Assembly (NCBI RefSeq): GCF_003012795.1
Contig: NZ_PXYH01000005.1
Location: 114,518 to 178,517 of the forward strand
Reading direction: 5' to 3'
Source of the DNA: Zobellella taiwanensis
GTDB lineage: Bacteria; Pseudomonadota; Gammaproteobacteria; Enterobacterales; Aeromonadaceae
Length of the DNA stretch: 64,000 nucleotides
In this document: positions 30,193-38,127 of the stretch, one piece after another
Layout of the letters: each line of letters starts with the position of its first letter
Numbering within the stretch: position 1 is the first letter of the stretch
Notes under the pieces: generated by a model
The model's database searches: none
What the model saw: only the letters and a program-made list of their open reading frames with translations
Told to the model about the DNA's origin: nothing
Position numbers and translations under genes: made by a program

Positions 30193-32154
30193 TCACACCG
30201 CCCGCTTGCGGGCCAGCAGGTAAATAAAGTAGCTGCCGCCCATGATGGAGGCGAGGGTGCCGGCGGGCAGCTGCATGGGGTAGAGCAGCACCCGGCCCAG
30301 CCAGTCCGACAGCAGCATCAGCGCCATGCCGAGCAGGGAGGCCAGCAGCAGCTGGCTGCCGGCCTTGCGCGCGCCCAACAGGCTCGCCATGTGCGGCGCC
30401 AGCAGGCCGACGAAGGCCACCGGCCCCATCACCGCCGTGACCAGGGCGCAGATCACCGAGACCAGCACCAGCAGCAGCACCCGGGTGCGATCCAGGGCCA
30501 GGCCGCGGCCGAGGGCGATGCCGTCGCCGATGGACACCAGCGTCAGGCCGCGGCCCGAGGCCAGGGCCAGCAGCCAGGTGAGCAGTATGCCGGCGGTGAG
30601 CCAGCCGGCCTGGGCTTCGCTCACCCGGTAGGTCGAGCCCGACAGCCAGCCGAGGATGGCGAACACCTGATCGTTGCCCTTGGCCAGGGTGAACTGCAGC
30701 AGGGCGTCGAGGAAGGCGGCGAGAGCGATGCCCACCAGCGCCATCATCGCCGGGGCGTAGCCGTGGCGGCGGCCGAGCAGCAGCAGTATGGCCAGCACCG
30801 CCATGCTGCCGCCGAAGGCCAGTAGCGGGCCGCCGTCGTGGATGGAGTTGCCGCCGAGCAGCACCCCCAGCACCAGCGCCAGGGTGGCGCCGGCGGAGAT
30901 GCCCATGATGTCCGGGCTGGCCAGGGGGTTGCGGATCAGCCGCTGCAGTATCACCCCGGCCACCGCCAGGCCGGCGCCGGCGCAGGCGGCGGTGAGCAGG
31001 CGCGGCCAGCGCAGCGACCACAGCAGCTCATCGGGCCAGGACCACTGCCAGCCCTGGCCGGCGGGCGCCAGGGTCAGGTTGACCAGGAGCAGGGCCAGGA
31101 TGGCGGTCGCCACCGCCAGCCAATGACTCCGGGTGACCCGCCAGCGCTCGCCGGGCAGGCGGATGGCGCTCTGATCCTGGGCATGCATCCGGCTGCGCAG
31201 CAGCCACAACAGGGCGGGCGCGCCGATCAGCGCCGCCGCCGCGCCGCTCGGCACCAGATCGGTGGAAACCCGGCTGAAGCCCAGGGCGATAGCGTCGGTG
31301 GCCAGCAGCAGCAGGCCGCCGAGCAGGGTGGAAAAGAGCAGCTCGTCGCGGGCGGTGCGGGCGCCGAAAAAGCGCGCCATGTTGGGGGTGAGCAGGCCGA
31401 TAAAGCCGATCAGGCCGACGGCGGTGGTGGCGAGCGAACTCAGCCAGAGCGCGGCCACCAGCAGGGCGAGCAGCACCGGCCACAGGCTCATGCCCCGGGC
31501 GCGGGCGGCGTCGTCTCCCAGGCGCAGCAGGGTCAGCGGCCGGGGCGCGAACAGCGCCAGAGCCACCGCCACCGGCAGCAACCGGGGCAGCAGCCAGAGC
31601 ACCCAGTGCCAGTCGGTCTGGGCCAGATCGCCGGCGCCCCAGATAAAGAGGTTGCGGGTGTACTGATCGTTGAGCAGCACCAGCCCCGAGGCCAGGGCGC
31701 CCAGCAGCAGGTTGACCGCCATGCCCGCCAGCACCACCGGCAGGCCGCGGATGCCGTGGCGACCGGCGATCAGCAGCACCAGCGCCGCCGACAGCGCCGC
31801 CCCCAGCAGGGCAATCCAGTGGCCGTGGCTGGCCGCCAGGGCGGGCGCCCAGACGGCGGCGCACACCAGCGCCAGCCAGGCGCCGGACGAGGCGCCCAGG
31901 GTCATGGGCGACACCAGCCGGTTCTGGGTGAGCTGCTGCAAGACGCTGCCGGAAAGTCCCAGGGCGCCGCCCACCAGCAGCGCCATGGCCACCCGGGGCA
32001 GGGCGCTGTAGAAAAACTGGAATTCCGCGAACTGCTCGGGCTCGGCGCCCCACAGCAGGGCCCATTGCCCGGCGAGGGGGACCGTCGGCTCCAGATGCAG
32101 GTGCAACAGGGCCAGCGCCAGCAGGGCGGCCGGCAGCAACAGGTAGCGGCTCAT
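30193..32154 (-). CDS. fhuB: FhuB-type ferric siderophore permease (fused double domain)
   Basis: 653 residues, matching E. coli FhuB (660) and about twice the usual FecCD size. Two homologous halves, each with the GLSGSVLQQLTQN / GLAVAGVILQRLIRNPLASPD motif near the start and a G-rich cytoplasmic loop near the end (VGLIGFIGLLTPNMAR, VAFVGLLAPHMAS). About 20 membrane segments. The ATG overlaps the fhuD stop by four bases. Forms the inner-membrane channel with FhuC and FhuD. Confidence 0.95.
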   Translation of the reverse strand: MSRYLLLPAALLALALLHLHLEPTVPLAGQWALLWGAEPEQFAEFQFFYSALPRVAMALLVGGALGLSGSVLQQLTQNRLVSPMTLGASSGAWLALVCAAVWAPALAASHGHWIALLGAALSAALVLLIAGRHGIRGLPVVLAGMAVNLLLGALASGLVLLNDQYTRNLFIWGAGDLAQTDWHWVLWLLPRLLPVAVALALFAPRPLTLLRLGDDAARARGMSLWPVLLALLVAALWLSSLATTAVGLIGFIGLLTPNMARFFGARTARDELLFSTLLGGLLLLATDAIALGFSRVSTDLVPSGAAAALIGAPALLWLLRSRMHAQDQSAIRLPGERWRVTRSHWLAVATAILALLLVNLTLAPAGQGWQWSWPDELLWSLRWPRLLTAACAGAGLAVAGVILQRLIRNPLASPDIMGISAGATLALVLGVLLGGNSIHDGGPLLAFGGSMAVLAILLLLGRRHGYAPAMMALVGIALAAFLDALLQFTLAKGNDQVFAILGWLSGSTYRVSEAQAGWLTAGILLTWLLALASGRGLTLVSIGDGIALGRGLALDRTRVLLLVLVSVICALVTAVMGPVAFVGLLAPHMASLLGARKAGSQLLLASLLGMALMLLSDWLGRVLLYPMQLPAGTLASIMGGSYFIYLLARKRAV

Positions 32155-33059
32155 TCCTTCGGCACGCTCAGCAGGGCCCGGGTCAGGTTGTCGGCCAGGT
32201 AGCCGAGGGACATGACGCCGCCGTAGGTCCAGGTGGAGGGCACCGCCGCCAGCCGGCCGGCACGGGCAAAGGGCATGGCCCGCCACAGCGGGGTGGCGAA
32301 CAGCTTGTCCGCCTCGGGGAAGGGCTCGATATAGAGCACCACGCCGTCGCGGATGGCGCCCAGATCGGTCAGCTTTTTCTGCACCTGGCCCCACTGGCTC
32401 ACCGGCTGGGGCAGGGCGGGAGCGATACCGAGGCGTTCCAGGGCATACTGGGGCATGCCGTTGTCGCCGTAGATGCGCACATGGCTGCTGTCCATCAGCC
32501 GCACCACGGTCACCCTGGGCAAGGTGTCGCCGAAGTGGGCGTGCAGCCGGGCCTTCAGTTGGTCGAAGCCCTGCTCCAGCTCGGCCAGGCGTTGCTCGGC
32601 CCGCTCCTCCCGGTCCAGCACCCTGGCCAGGCTCAGGAACACCCGGCGGGCGGCCTCGGCGTTGTTGTGCCCGCTGCTGAAACTCTCGAAGTGCAGCACG
32701 GGGGCTATCTGGGACAGGCGGGGCACCAGATCCCCTTGCTGGTCACCGCTGATGATGAGATCGGGCTTGAGTTCCGCCAGCCGCTCCAGGTTGGGCTCCT
32801 GGCGCATGCCGACGTCCTCGACCCCGGCGGGCAGGGCCGGCTGCACCACCCATTCCCGGTAGCCGGTGACGTCGGCCACCGCCAGCGGGGTGACGCCCAG
32901 CTCCAGCAGGTGCTCGGCGGCGGCCCAGTTGAGGGCGACCACCCGCTGCGGCGCAGAGGTGAATTCGTGGCGGCCCAGGCTGTCGGTAACGTCAATGGCC
33001 TGCGCCTTGAAAGCGGCAAGGAGGAGCAACAACAGGGTAAGGGGTGTGTTCATCAACAT
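32151..33059 (-). CDS. fhuD: FhuD-type periplasmic siderophore-binding protein
   Basis: 302 residues with signal peptide (LTLLLLLLAAFKAQA). Class III binding-protein features: QRVVALNWAAAEHLLELGVTPLAVAD, LKPDLIISGDQQGD, and a conserved TWTYGGVMSLGYLADNL end. The VALNWAAAEHLLELG segment is typical of FhuD for hydroxamates. Starts three bases after the fhuC stop; a second ATG at 33053 is equally likely. Confidence 0.93.
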   Translation of the reverse strand: MLMNTPLTLLLLLLAAFKAQAIDVTDSLGRHEFTSAPQRVVALNWAAAEHLLELGVTPLAVADVTGYREWVVQPALPAGVEDVGMRQEPNLERLAELKPDLIISGDQQGDLVPRLSQIAPVLHFESFSSGHNNAEAARRVFLSLARVLDREERAEQRLAELEQGFDQLKARLHAHFGDTLPRVTVVRLMDSSHVRIYGDNGMPQYALERLGIAPALPQPVSQWGQVQKKLTDLGAIRDGVVLYIEPFPEADKLFATPLWRAMPFARAGRLAAVPSTWTYGGVMSLGYLADNLTRALLSVPKE

Positions 33060-33062
33060 GAC

Positions 33063-33830
33063 TCAGGCGACAACGGCGATCTTTTCATCCTGGTCCGGAT
33101 GGTCGATCAGGCGAATGGGAATGTTATAGAGCTCGGACAGCAGCCGCTCCGACATCAGCTCGGCCGGGGCGCGGTCGAACAGCAGCCGGCCCCGTTTCAG
33201 GGCGACGATGCGATCGGCGAAGCGCAGCGCCAGGTTGAGATCGTGCAGGATCACGATAACCCCCCGGCCCTGCTCCCGGTTGAGGGTTTGCAGCAGTTTG
33301 AGCAGTTCGTACTGGTGGCTGAGATCCAGCGCCGAGGTGGGCTCGTCCAGCAGCAACAGCGGCGACTGCTGGGCCAGCAGCATGGCCACCCAGGCCCGCT
33401 GGCGCTCGCCGCCGGAGAGCAGATCGGCCTGGTGCTCGGCATGCTGGCCGACCCGGGTATGGCTCATGGCCTCTTCCACCAGGGCATGGTCGGCGCGTTG
33501 CCAGCGGCCCAGCATGCCGCGCCAGGGAAACCGGCCCAGCCGCACCAGCTCGCGCACGTTCAGCCCGGCCACTTCCGGCAGGCGCTGGGGCAGAAAGGCG
33601 ATGCGGCGGGCGAATTCGCGCTGGGAATAGTGGCCGAGGGGCCGGCCGTCGAGGGCGATGCGGCCCTCGTCCGGCGGCATCTGCCGGGCCAGCAGCTTCA
33701 TCAGCGTCGACTTGCCCGAGCCGTTGTGGCCGAGGATGACGGTAAAGGCATCCGCCGCCAGGGACAGCTCGTCCAGGCTTAAAATGGTCCTGTTATCGCG
33801 GTGTACGCGGATACCTTGCAGTTCCAGCAT
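33063..33830 (-). CDS. fhuC: FhuC-type ferric siderophore ABC ATPase
   Basis: 255 residues from ATG 33830. Walker A GHNGSGKST at residues 34-42, signature LSGGERQR, Walker [13 protein letters not shown]. First gene of fhuC-fhuD-fhuB. A strong Fur-box candidate lies about 40 bases upstream. TTG at 33854 would add eight residues. Confidence 0.95.
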   Translation of the reverse strand: MLELQGIRVHRDNRTILSLDELSLAADAFTVILGHNGSGKSTLMKLLARQMPPDEGRIALDGRPLGHYSQREFARRIAFLPQRLPEVAGLNVRELVRLGRFPWRGMLGRWQRADHALVEEAMSHTRVGQHAEHQADLLSGGERQRAWVAMLLAQQSPLLLLDEPTSALDLSHQYELLKLLQTLNREQGRGVIVILHDLNLALRFADRIVALKRGRLLFDRAPAELMSERLLSELYNIPIRLIDHPDQDEKIAVVA

Positions 33831-33870
33831 GATAAAGGAAAGGTTGGTAAGCAATGGTGTTTATGATAGT

Positions 33871-33890
33871 GATATTGATTATCAATTATC
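33871..33890. promoter_or_regulatory. Fur box candidate upstream of fhuCDB
   Basis: GATATTGATTATCAATTATC contains the palindrome ATTGATTATCAAT and closely follows the Fur 7-1-7 pattern. It sits in the AT-rich leader of fhuC, so repression by Fe-Fur is expected. Confidence 0.8.
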
Positions 33891-33929
33891 AAGCGGTTTG
33901 TCGCCGCGTTGCTGCAGGCAGGATAAAAC

Positions 33930-33958
33930 AAAAAGCCCCGCGCGGGGCGGGGCTTTTT
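33930..33958. terminator. Terminator after fadE, T-runs both ways
   Basis: Stem AAAAAGCCCC / GGGGCTTTTT with GC-rich loop. It lies 14 bases past the fadE stop on the minus strand. Confidence 0.88.
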
Positions 33959-33971
33959 ACCGGTGTGCCGT

Positions 33972-36416
33972 TCAGGCGGCCTTGTTGAGCATGGAGTCGT
34001 CGAAGCTGGCTTTGTTGACCACCAGCTCCAGCGGATCGAAGTCGTCCACGTTGATGGTGCGCAGCCGGCTGGCTTCCGCCGCTGTCAGCAGGGCCGCTTC
34101 CTCCTGGCTGATGGCACCGGCGGCCAGGGCTTCTTCCGCCAGCTGGTCGAGCATGGTAAAGGGGCGGCGGCCGACGGCCCTGGTGGCCTTGTCGAACACC
34201 GGCTCGGCGCGCAGGATGTCGGTGAGCGCCTGCTCCAGCATGCCGAGCGGGTTGCCTTCCTCGGCGGTGAGGTAGAGGTCACCGGCCAGGCTGTTGCGGG
34301 CCAGGCCCGGGGTTTGCAGCAGGCGGGCCACCTGGTGATCCAGCCGGTCGGAGGGGCGCTTGAGCGGCGCGCCAAAGGGCATCAGTAGCAGCTTGAGTAC
34401 CCTGCCGAGGCCGCGGGCGGGGAAGTTGTCGAGCAGCTCCACCAGCGCCACCTGGGCCCGGTAGAGGCCGTCCTGGCAGGCCCAGTGCACCAGCGGCAGC
34501 ACCTCGGCCGGGCGGCCCTCGTCGTTGAAGCGCTTGAGGGTGGCGGACACCAGGTAGAGCTGGCTGAGGATGTCGCCGAGGCGTGCCGACAAGCGCTCCT
34601 TGCGCTTGAGCTCGCCGCCCAGGGTGGCCATGGCCAGGTCGGACAGCAGGCCCAGGTTGGCGGACAGCCGGTTCATCTGGCGGTAGTAGCGGGCGGTGGC
34701 GTCCTTCACCGGCGCCGGGCTCAGGCGGGCGCCGGTCAGGCCGAACCAGGCGCTGCGTGCGAAGTTGCCCAGGGCGAAGCCGAGATGGCCGAACAGGGCC
34801 CGGTCGAACTGGGCCAGCGCCTTTTTGGCGTCCGGCTCCTGCACCGACAGCATCTCCGCCAGCACGTAGGGATGGCAGCGGATGGCACCCTGGCCGTAGA
34901 TGATCATGCTGCGGGTCAGGATATTGGCGCCTTCCACCGTGATGGCGATGGGCGCGCCCTGGTAGCCCCGGGCCAGGTAGTTGTTGGGCCCCATGCAGAT
35001 GCCCTTGCCGCCGTGGATGTCCATGGCGTCGATAATACTGCGCTGGCTGCGGTCGGTGAGGTGGTACTTGACGATGGCGGAGATCACCGAGGGCTTCTCG
35101 CCCAGATCGATGCCGGTCACGGTGAGCATGCTGGCCGCGTCCGACAGGTAGGCGTTGCCGCCCAGGCGGGCCAGCGGCTCTTCGATGCCTTCCATCCTGC
35201 CGATGGGCAACTTGAACTGGCGGCGGATGCGGCTGTAGGCGCCGGAGGCCAGGGCCGACACCCGGCTGCCGGCGGTGCCGTTGGAGGGCAGGGTGATACC
35301 CCGGCCGACGGACAGGCATTCCACCAGCATGCGCCAGCCCTGGCCGGCCATCTCCTGGCCGCCGATGATGGTGTCGATGGGCACGAACACGTCCTTGCCC
35401 TGGGTGGGCCCGTTCTGGAAGGGCACGTTGAGCGGGAAGTGGCGGCGGCCGATGTTTACCCCCGGGGTACTGGTGGGGATGAGCGCGCAGGTGATGCCGA
35501 GCTCTTCCTCGCCGCCCAGCAGCTGTTCCGGGTCGCGCAGCTTGAACGCCAGCCCCAGCACGGTGGCCACCGGGGCCAGGGTAATGTAGCGTTTGTTCCA
35601 GGTGATGCGCATGCCGAGCACCTCTTTACCCTGCCATTCGCCCAAGCACACCACGCCATAATCCGGAATGGCGCCGGCGTCCGAGCCCGCCTCCGGGCTG
35701 GTGAGGGCGAAGCAGGGGATTTCCTCGCCCCGGGCCAGGCGCGGCAGGTAATGGTCTTTCTGCGCCTTGGTGCCGTAGTGCTGCAGCAGCTCGCCGGGGC
35801 CGAGGGAGTTGGGCACGCCCACGGTGGAGGCCAGTACGGCGCTGGTGCTGCACAACTTTTGCAGTACCCGCGACTGGGCATAGGCGGAGAATTCGAGGCC
35901 GCCGTATTCCTTCTTGATGATCATGGCGAAGAACTTGTGTTCTTTCAGGTAGGCCCAGACTTCCGGCGACAGATCCGCACGCTCGTGGGTGACTTCCCAG
36001 TCGTTGGTCATGCGGCATACGGTCTCCACCGGGCCGTCCAGGAAGGCCTGCTCTTCCTCGCTCAGGCGGGGGCGGGGATAGTTGTGCAGGGTCTGCCAGT
36101 CGGGCTTGCCACGGAACAGCTCGGCTTCCCACCAGGTGGTGCCAGCCTCGATGGCTTCCTTCTCGGTGCGCGACATCTCCGGCATCAGCCCCTTGTATAC
36201 CTTGAACAGCGGCCGGCTCAGCAGGCCGTGGCGCAGGGCCGGCAGGTTGAGCACCCCGGCCACGACAGCGAACAGCAGCCAGACAAGCGGGCCCACCTCG
36301 CCGAGCAGGGTACCGATGGCCAGGATCAGGGCGGTAAGCAGGGACGCCGTCACCAGCCGGCTCTGGCGATAGGCCAGGGTGCCCCAGGTGATCAGCAGCA
36401 GCAATGCGGTAACCAT
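33972..36416 (-). CDS. fadE: Acyl-CoA dehydrogenase FadE
   Basis: 814 residues, exactly the E. coli FadE length. First step of beta-oxidation, FAD-dependent formation of trans-2-enoyl-CoA. N-terminal hydrophobic segments (residues 1-60) suggest membrane association, then the dehydrogenase fold with [17 protein letters not shown] and [24 protein letters not shown]. Divergent from gmhA, as in E. coli. A FadR-like site lies just upstream. Confidence 0.97.
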   Translation of the reverse strand: MVTALLLLITWGTLAYRQSRLVTASLLTALILAIGTLLGEVGPLVWLLFAVVAGVLNLPALRHGLLSRPLFKVYKGLMPEMSRTEKEAIEAGTTWWEAELFRGKPDWQTLHNYPRPRLSEEEQAFLDGPVETVCRMTNDWEVTHERADLSPEVWAYLKEHKFFAMIIKKEYGGLEFSAYAQSRVLQKLCSTSAVLASTVGVPNSLGPGELLQHYGTKAQKDHYLPRLARGEEIPCFALTSPEAGSDAGAIPDYGVVCLGEWQGKEVLGMRITWNKRYITLAPVATVLGLAFKLRDPEQLLGGEEELGITCALIPTSTPGVNIGRRHFPLNVPFQNGPTQGKDVFVPIDTIIGGQEMAGQGWRMLVECLSVGRGITLPSNGTAGSRVSALASGAYSRIRRQFKLPIGRMEGIEEPLARLGGNAYLSDAASMLTVTGIDLGEKPSVISAIVKYHLTDRSQRSIIDAMDIHGGKGICMGPNNYLARGYQGAPIAITVEGANILTRSMIIYGQGAIRCHPYVLAEMLSVQEPDAKKALAQFDRALFGHLGFALGNFARSAWFGLTGARLSPAPVKDATARYYRQMNRLSANLGLLSDLAMATLGGELKRKERLSARLGDILSQLYLVSATLKRFNDEGRPAEVLPLVHWACQDGLYRAQVALVELLDNFPARGLGRVLKLLLMPFGAPLKRPSDRLDHQVARLLQTPGLARNSLAGDLYLTAEEGNPLGMLEQALTDILRAEPVFDKATRAVGRRPFTMLDQLAEEALAAGAISQEEAALLTAAEASRLRTINVDDFDPLELVVNKASFDDSMLNKAA

Positions 36417-36441
36417 AAACGACTCCTTGTACTCTGTTAGG

Positions 36442-36460
36442 TAAGAGGTCTGACCTGCTT
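36442..36460. promoter_or_regulatory. FadR operator candidate upstream of fadE
   Basis: TAAGAGGTCTGACCTGCTT contains the core GGTCnGACC of the FadR operator consensus, 26 bases before the fadE ATG. FadR represses fad genes and is released by long-chain acyl-CoA. Confidence 0.7.
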
Positions 36461-36644
36461 GTTTTGCCTAGTTGTAATTCATACGAGTGTTTAAATCAAG
36501 CTGCGCAGTCGTTATCAAAGTGTATATCCTGAGCCGGGTCTGGAAGACCGCCGTTCCGGCGGGCTCCAGCCTGCCGGCTCTCCGCTTCCCGACTTTGGCC
36601 ACTTGTGCCAAAATGCCCCTTTACCGCAAGTGAGAGGCCATTTC

Positions 36645-37226
36645 ATGTACCAGGATCTGATCCGCAACGAACTCACCGAAGCCGCCGAGGTGCTGAACCG
36701 CTTCCTGGCCGACGACGCCAATATCGCCGCCATCGAGCGGGCGGCCAAACTGCTGGCCGACAGCTTCAAGGCCGGCGGCAAGGTGCTCTCCTGCGGCAAC
36801 GGTGGCTCCCACTGCGATGCCATGCACTTTGCCGAGGAGCTGACCGGCCGCTACCGGGAAAACCGTCCCGGCTACCCGGCCATCGCCATTTCCGATCCCA
36901 GCCACATCTCCTGCGTGTCCAACGACTTCGGCTACGAGTACGTGTTTTCCCGCTACCTGGAAGCGGTGGGCCGCGAGGGCGACGTGTTGTTCGGCCTGTC
37001 CACCAGCGGCAACTCCGGCAATATCCTCAAGGCGATAGAAGCGGCTCGGGCCAAGGGCATGCAGGTGATAGCGCTCACCGGCAAGGACGGCGGCAAGATG
37101 GCCGGCCTGGCGGACGTGGAAATCCGGGTGCCCCACTTCGGTTATGCGGATCGCATCCAGGAGGTGCATATCAAGATTATCCACATCCTGATCCAGCTGG
37201 TAGAAAAAGAGATGGAGCAAGGGTAA
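36645..37226 (+). CDS. gmhA: Phosphoheptose isomerase
   Basis: 193 residues from ATG 36645 with GAGAGG upstream. SIS-domain enzyme converting sedoheptulose-7-phosphate to heptose-7-phosphate for the lipopolysaccharide core. The motif [20 protein letters not shown] and [16 protein letters not shown] are typical. Followed by yafJ after five bases; the fadE/gmhA-yafJ order is conserved. Confidence 0.97.
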   Translation: MYQDLIRNELTEAAEVLNRFLADDANIAAIERAAKLLADSFKAGGKVLSCGNGGSHCDAMHFAEELTGRYRENRPGYPAIAISDPSHISCVSNDFGYEYVFSRYLEAVGREGDVLFGLSTSGNSGNILKAIEAARAKGMQVIALTGKDGGKMAGLADVEIRVPHFGYADRIQEVHIKIIHILIQLVEKEMEQG

Positions 37227-37231
37227 GCGCC

Positions 37232-38014
37232 ATGTGTGAACTGCTGGGCATGAGCGCCAACGTACCAACCGACATCTGCTTCAGCTTTACCGGCCTGATG
37301 CAGCGGGGCGGGCGCACCGGCCCGCACAAGGACGGCTGGGGCATTGTTTTCTACGAGGGCAAGGGAGTGCGCACCTTCAAGGATCCCCAGCCCTCCAGCC
37401 AGTCGCGCATCGCCCAGTTGGTGCAGGAATATCCCATCAAGAGCTGTGCCGTGGTCAGCCATATCCGCCAGGCCAACCGGGGCGGTATCGCCCTGGAGAA
37501 CACCCACCCCTTCACCCGCGAGCTGTGGGGTCGCTACTGGACCTTTGCCCACAACGGCCAGCTCAGCGGCTATAAGAGCAAGCTGAAAACCGGCCGGCAC
37601 AAGCCGGTGGGCGACACCGACAGCGAGCTGGCCTTTTGCTGGATACTGCACGAACTGGAGCGCAAATATCCGCGCAAGCCCGGCAACATGGCGGCCATGT
37701 TTCGCCACGTGGCCACATTGTGCGACCGGCTGCGCGCCCTGGGGGTGTTCAACATGCTGCTCACCGACGGCGAATACCTGATGACCTACTGCAGCAACAA
37801 CCTGCACTGGATCACCCGCCGCGCTCCCTTCGGCCCGGCGCGCCTGATCGATGAAGAGGTGGAAATCGACTTCCAGCAGGAGACCACCCCCAACGACATT
37901 GTTACCGTGATCGCCACCCAGCCGCTCACCAACAACGAACAGTGGCACAAGATGCAGCCCGGCGAGTTCAACCTCTTCCACCTGGGCGAACGTATCGCCG
38001 GCAACGGCGCCTAG
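37232..38014 (+). CDS. yafJ: Class II glutamine amidotransferase (YafJ)
   Basis: 260 residues. N-terminal nucleophile Cys2 (MCELLGMSANVPTD), then SHIRQANRGG, THPFTRELWGRYWTFAHNGQL and GDTDSELAFCWIL, the glutaminase pattern. No synthase domain is attached, so the ammonia acceptor is unknown. Conserved neighbour of gmhA. Confidence 0.93.
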   Translation: MCELLGMSANVPTDICFSFTGLMQRGGRTGPHKDGWGIVFYEGKGVRTFKDPQPSSQSRIAQLVQEYPIKSCAVVSHIRQANRGGIALENTHPFTRELWGRYWTFAHNGQLSGYKSKLKTGRHKPVGDTDSELAFCWILHELERKYPRKPGNMAAMFRHVATLCDRLRALGVFNMLLTDGEYLMTYCSNNLHWITRRAPFGPARLIDEEVEIDFQQETTPNDIVTVIATQPLTNNEQWHKMQPGEFNLFHLGERIAGNGA

Positions 38015-38022
38015 CCGTCAAT

Positions 38023-38081
38023 CCCAAAAAAGGGGTCGGAGTCATTTTCCATCAGAAAATGACTCCGACCCCTTTTTTGGG
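38023..38081. repeat. REP-like perfect palindrome (27-base stem, 5-base loop)
   Basis: Left arm 38023-38049 and right arm 38055-38081 are exact reverse complements around CATCA. The core GGGGTCGGAGTCATTTTC is, from memory, a widespread proteobacterial intergenic palindrome connected with REP-associated (Y1) transposases. It can also terminate transcription after yafJ, as the right arm ends in CCCCTTTTTT. No transposase gene is in the window. Confidence 0.9.
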
Positions 38082-38127
38082 GCAATCTTGGCTACGCTTT
38101 CAACATTACCGTTGAGCGAGGCAAGCC

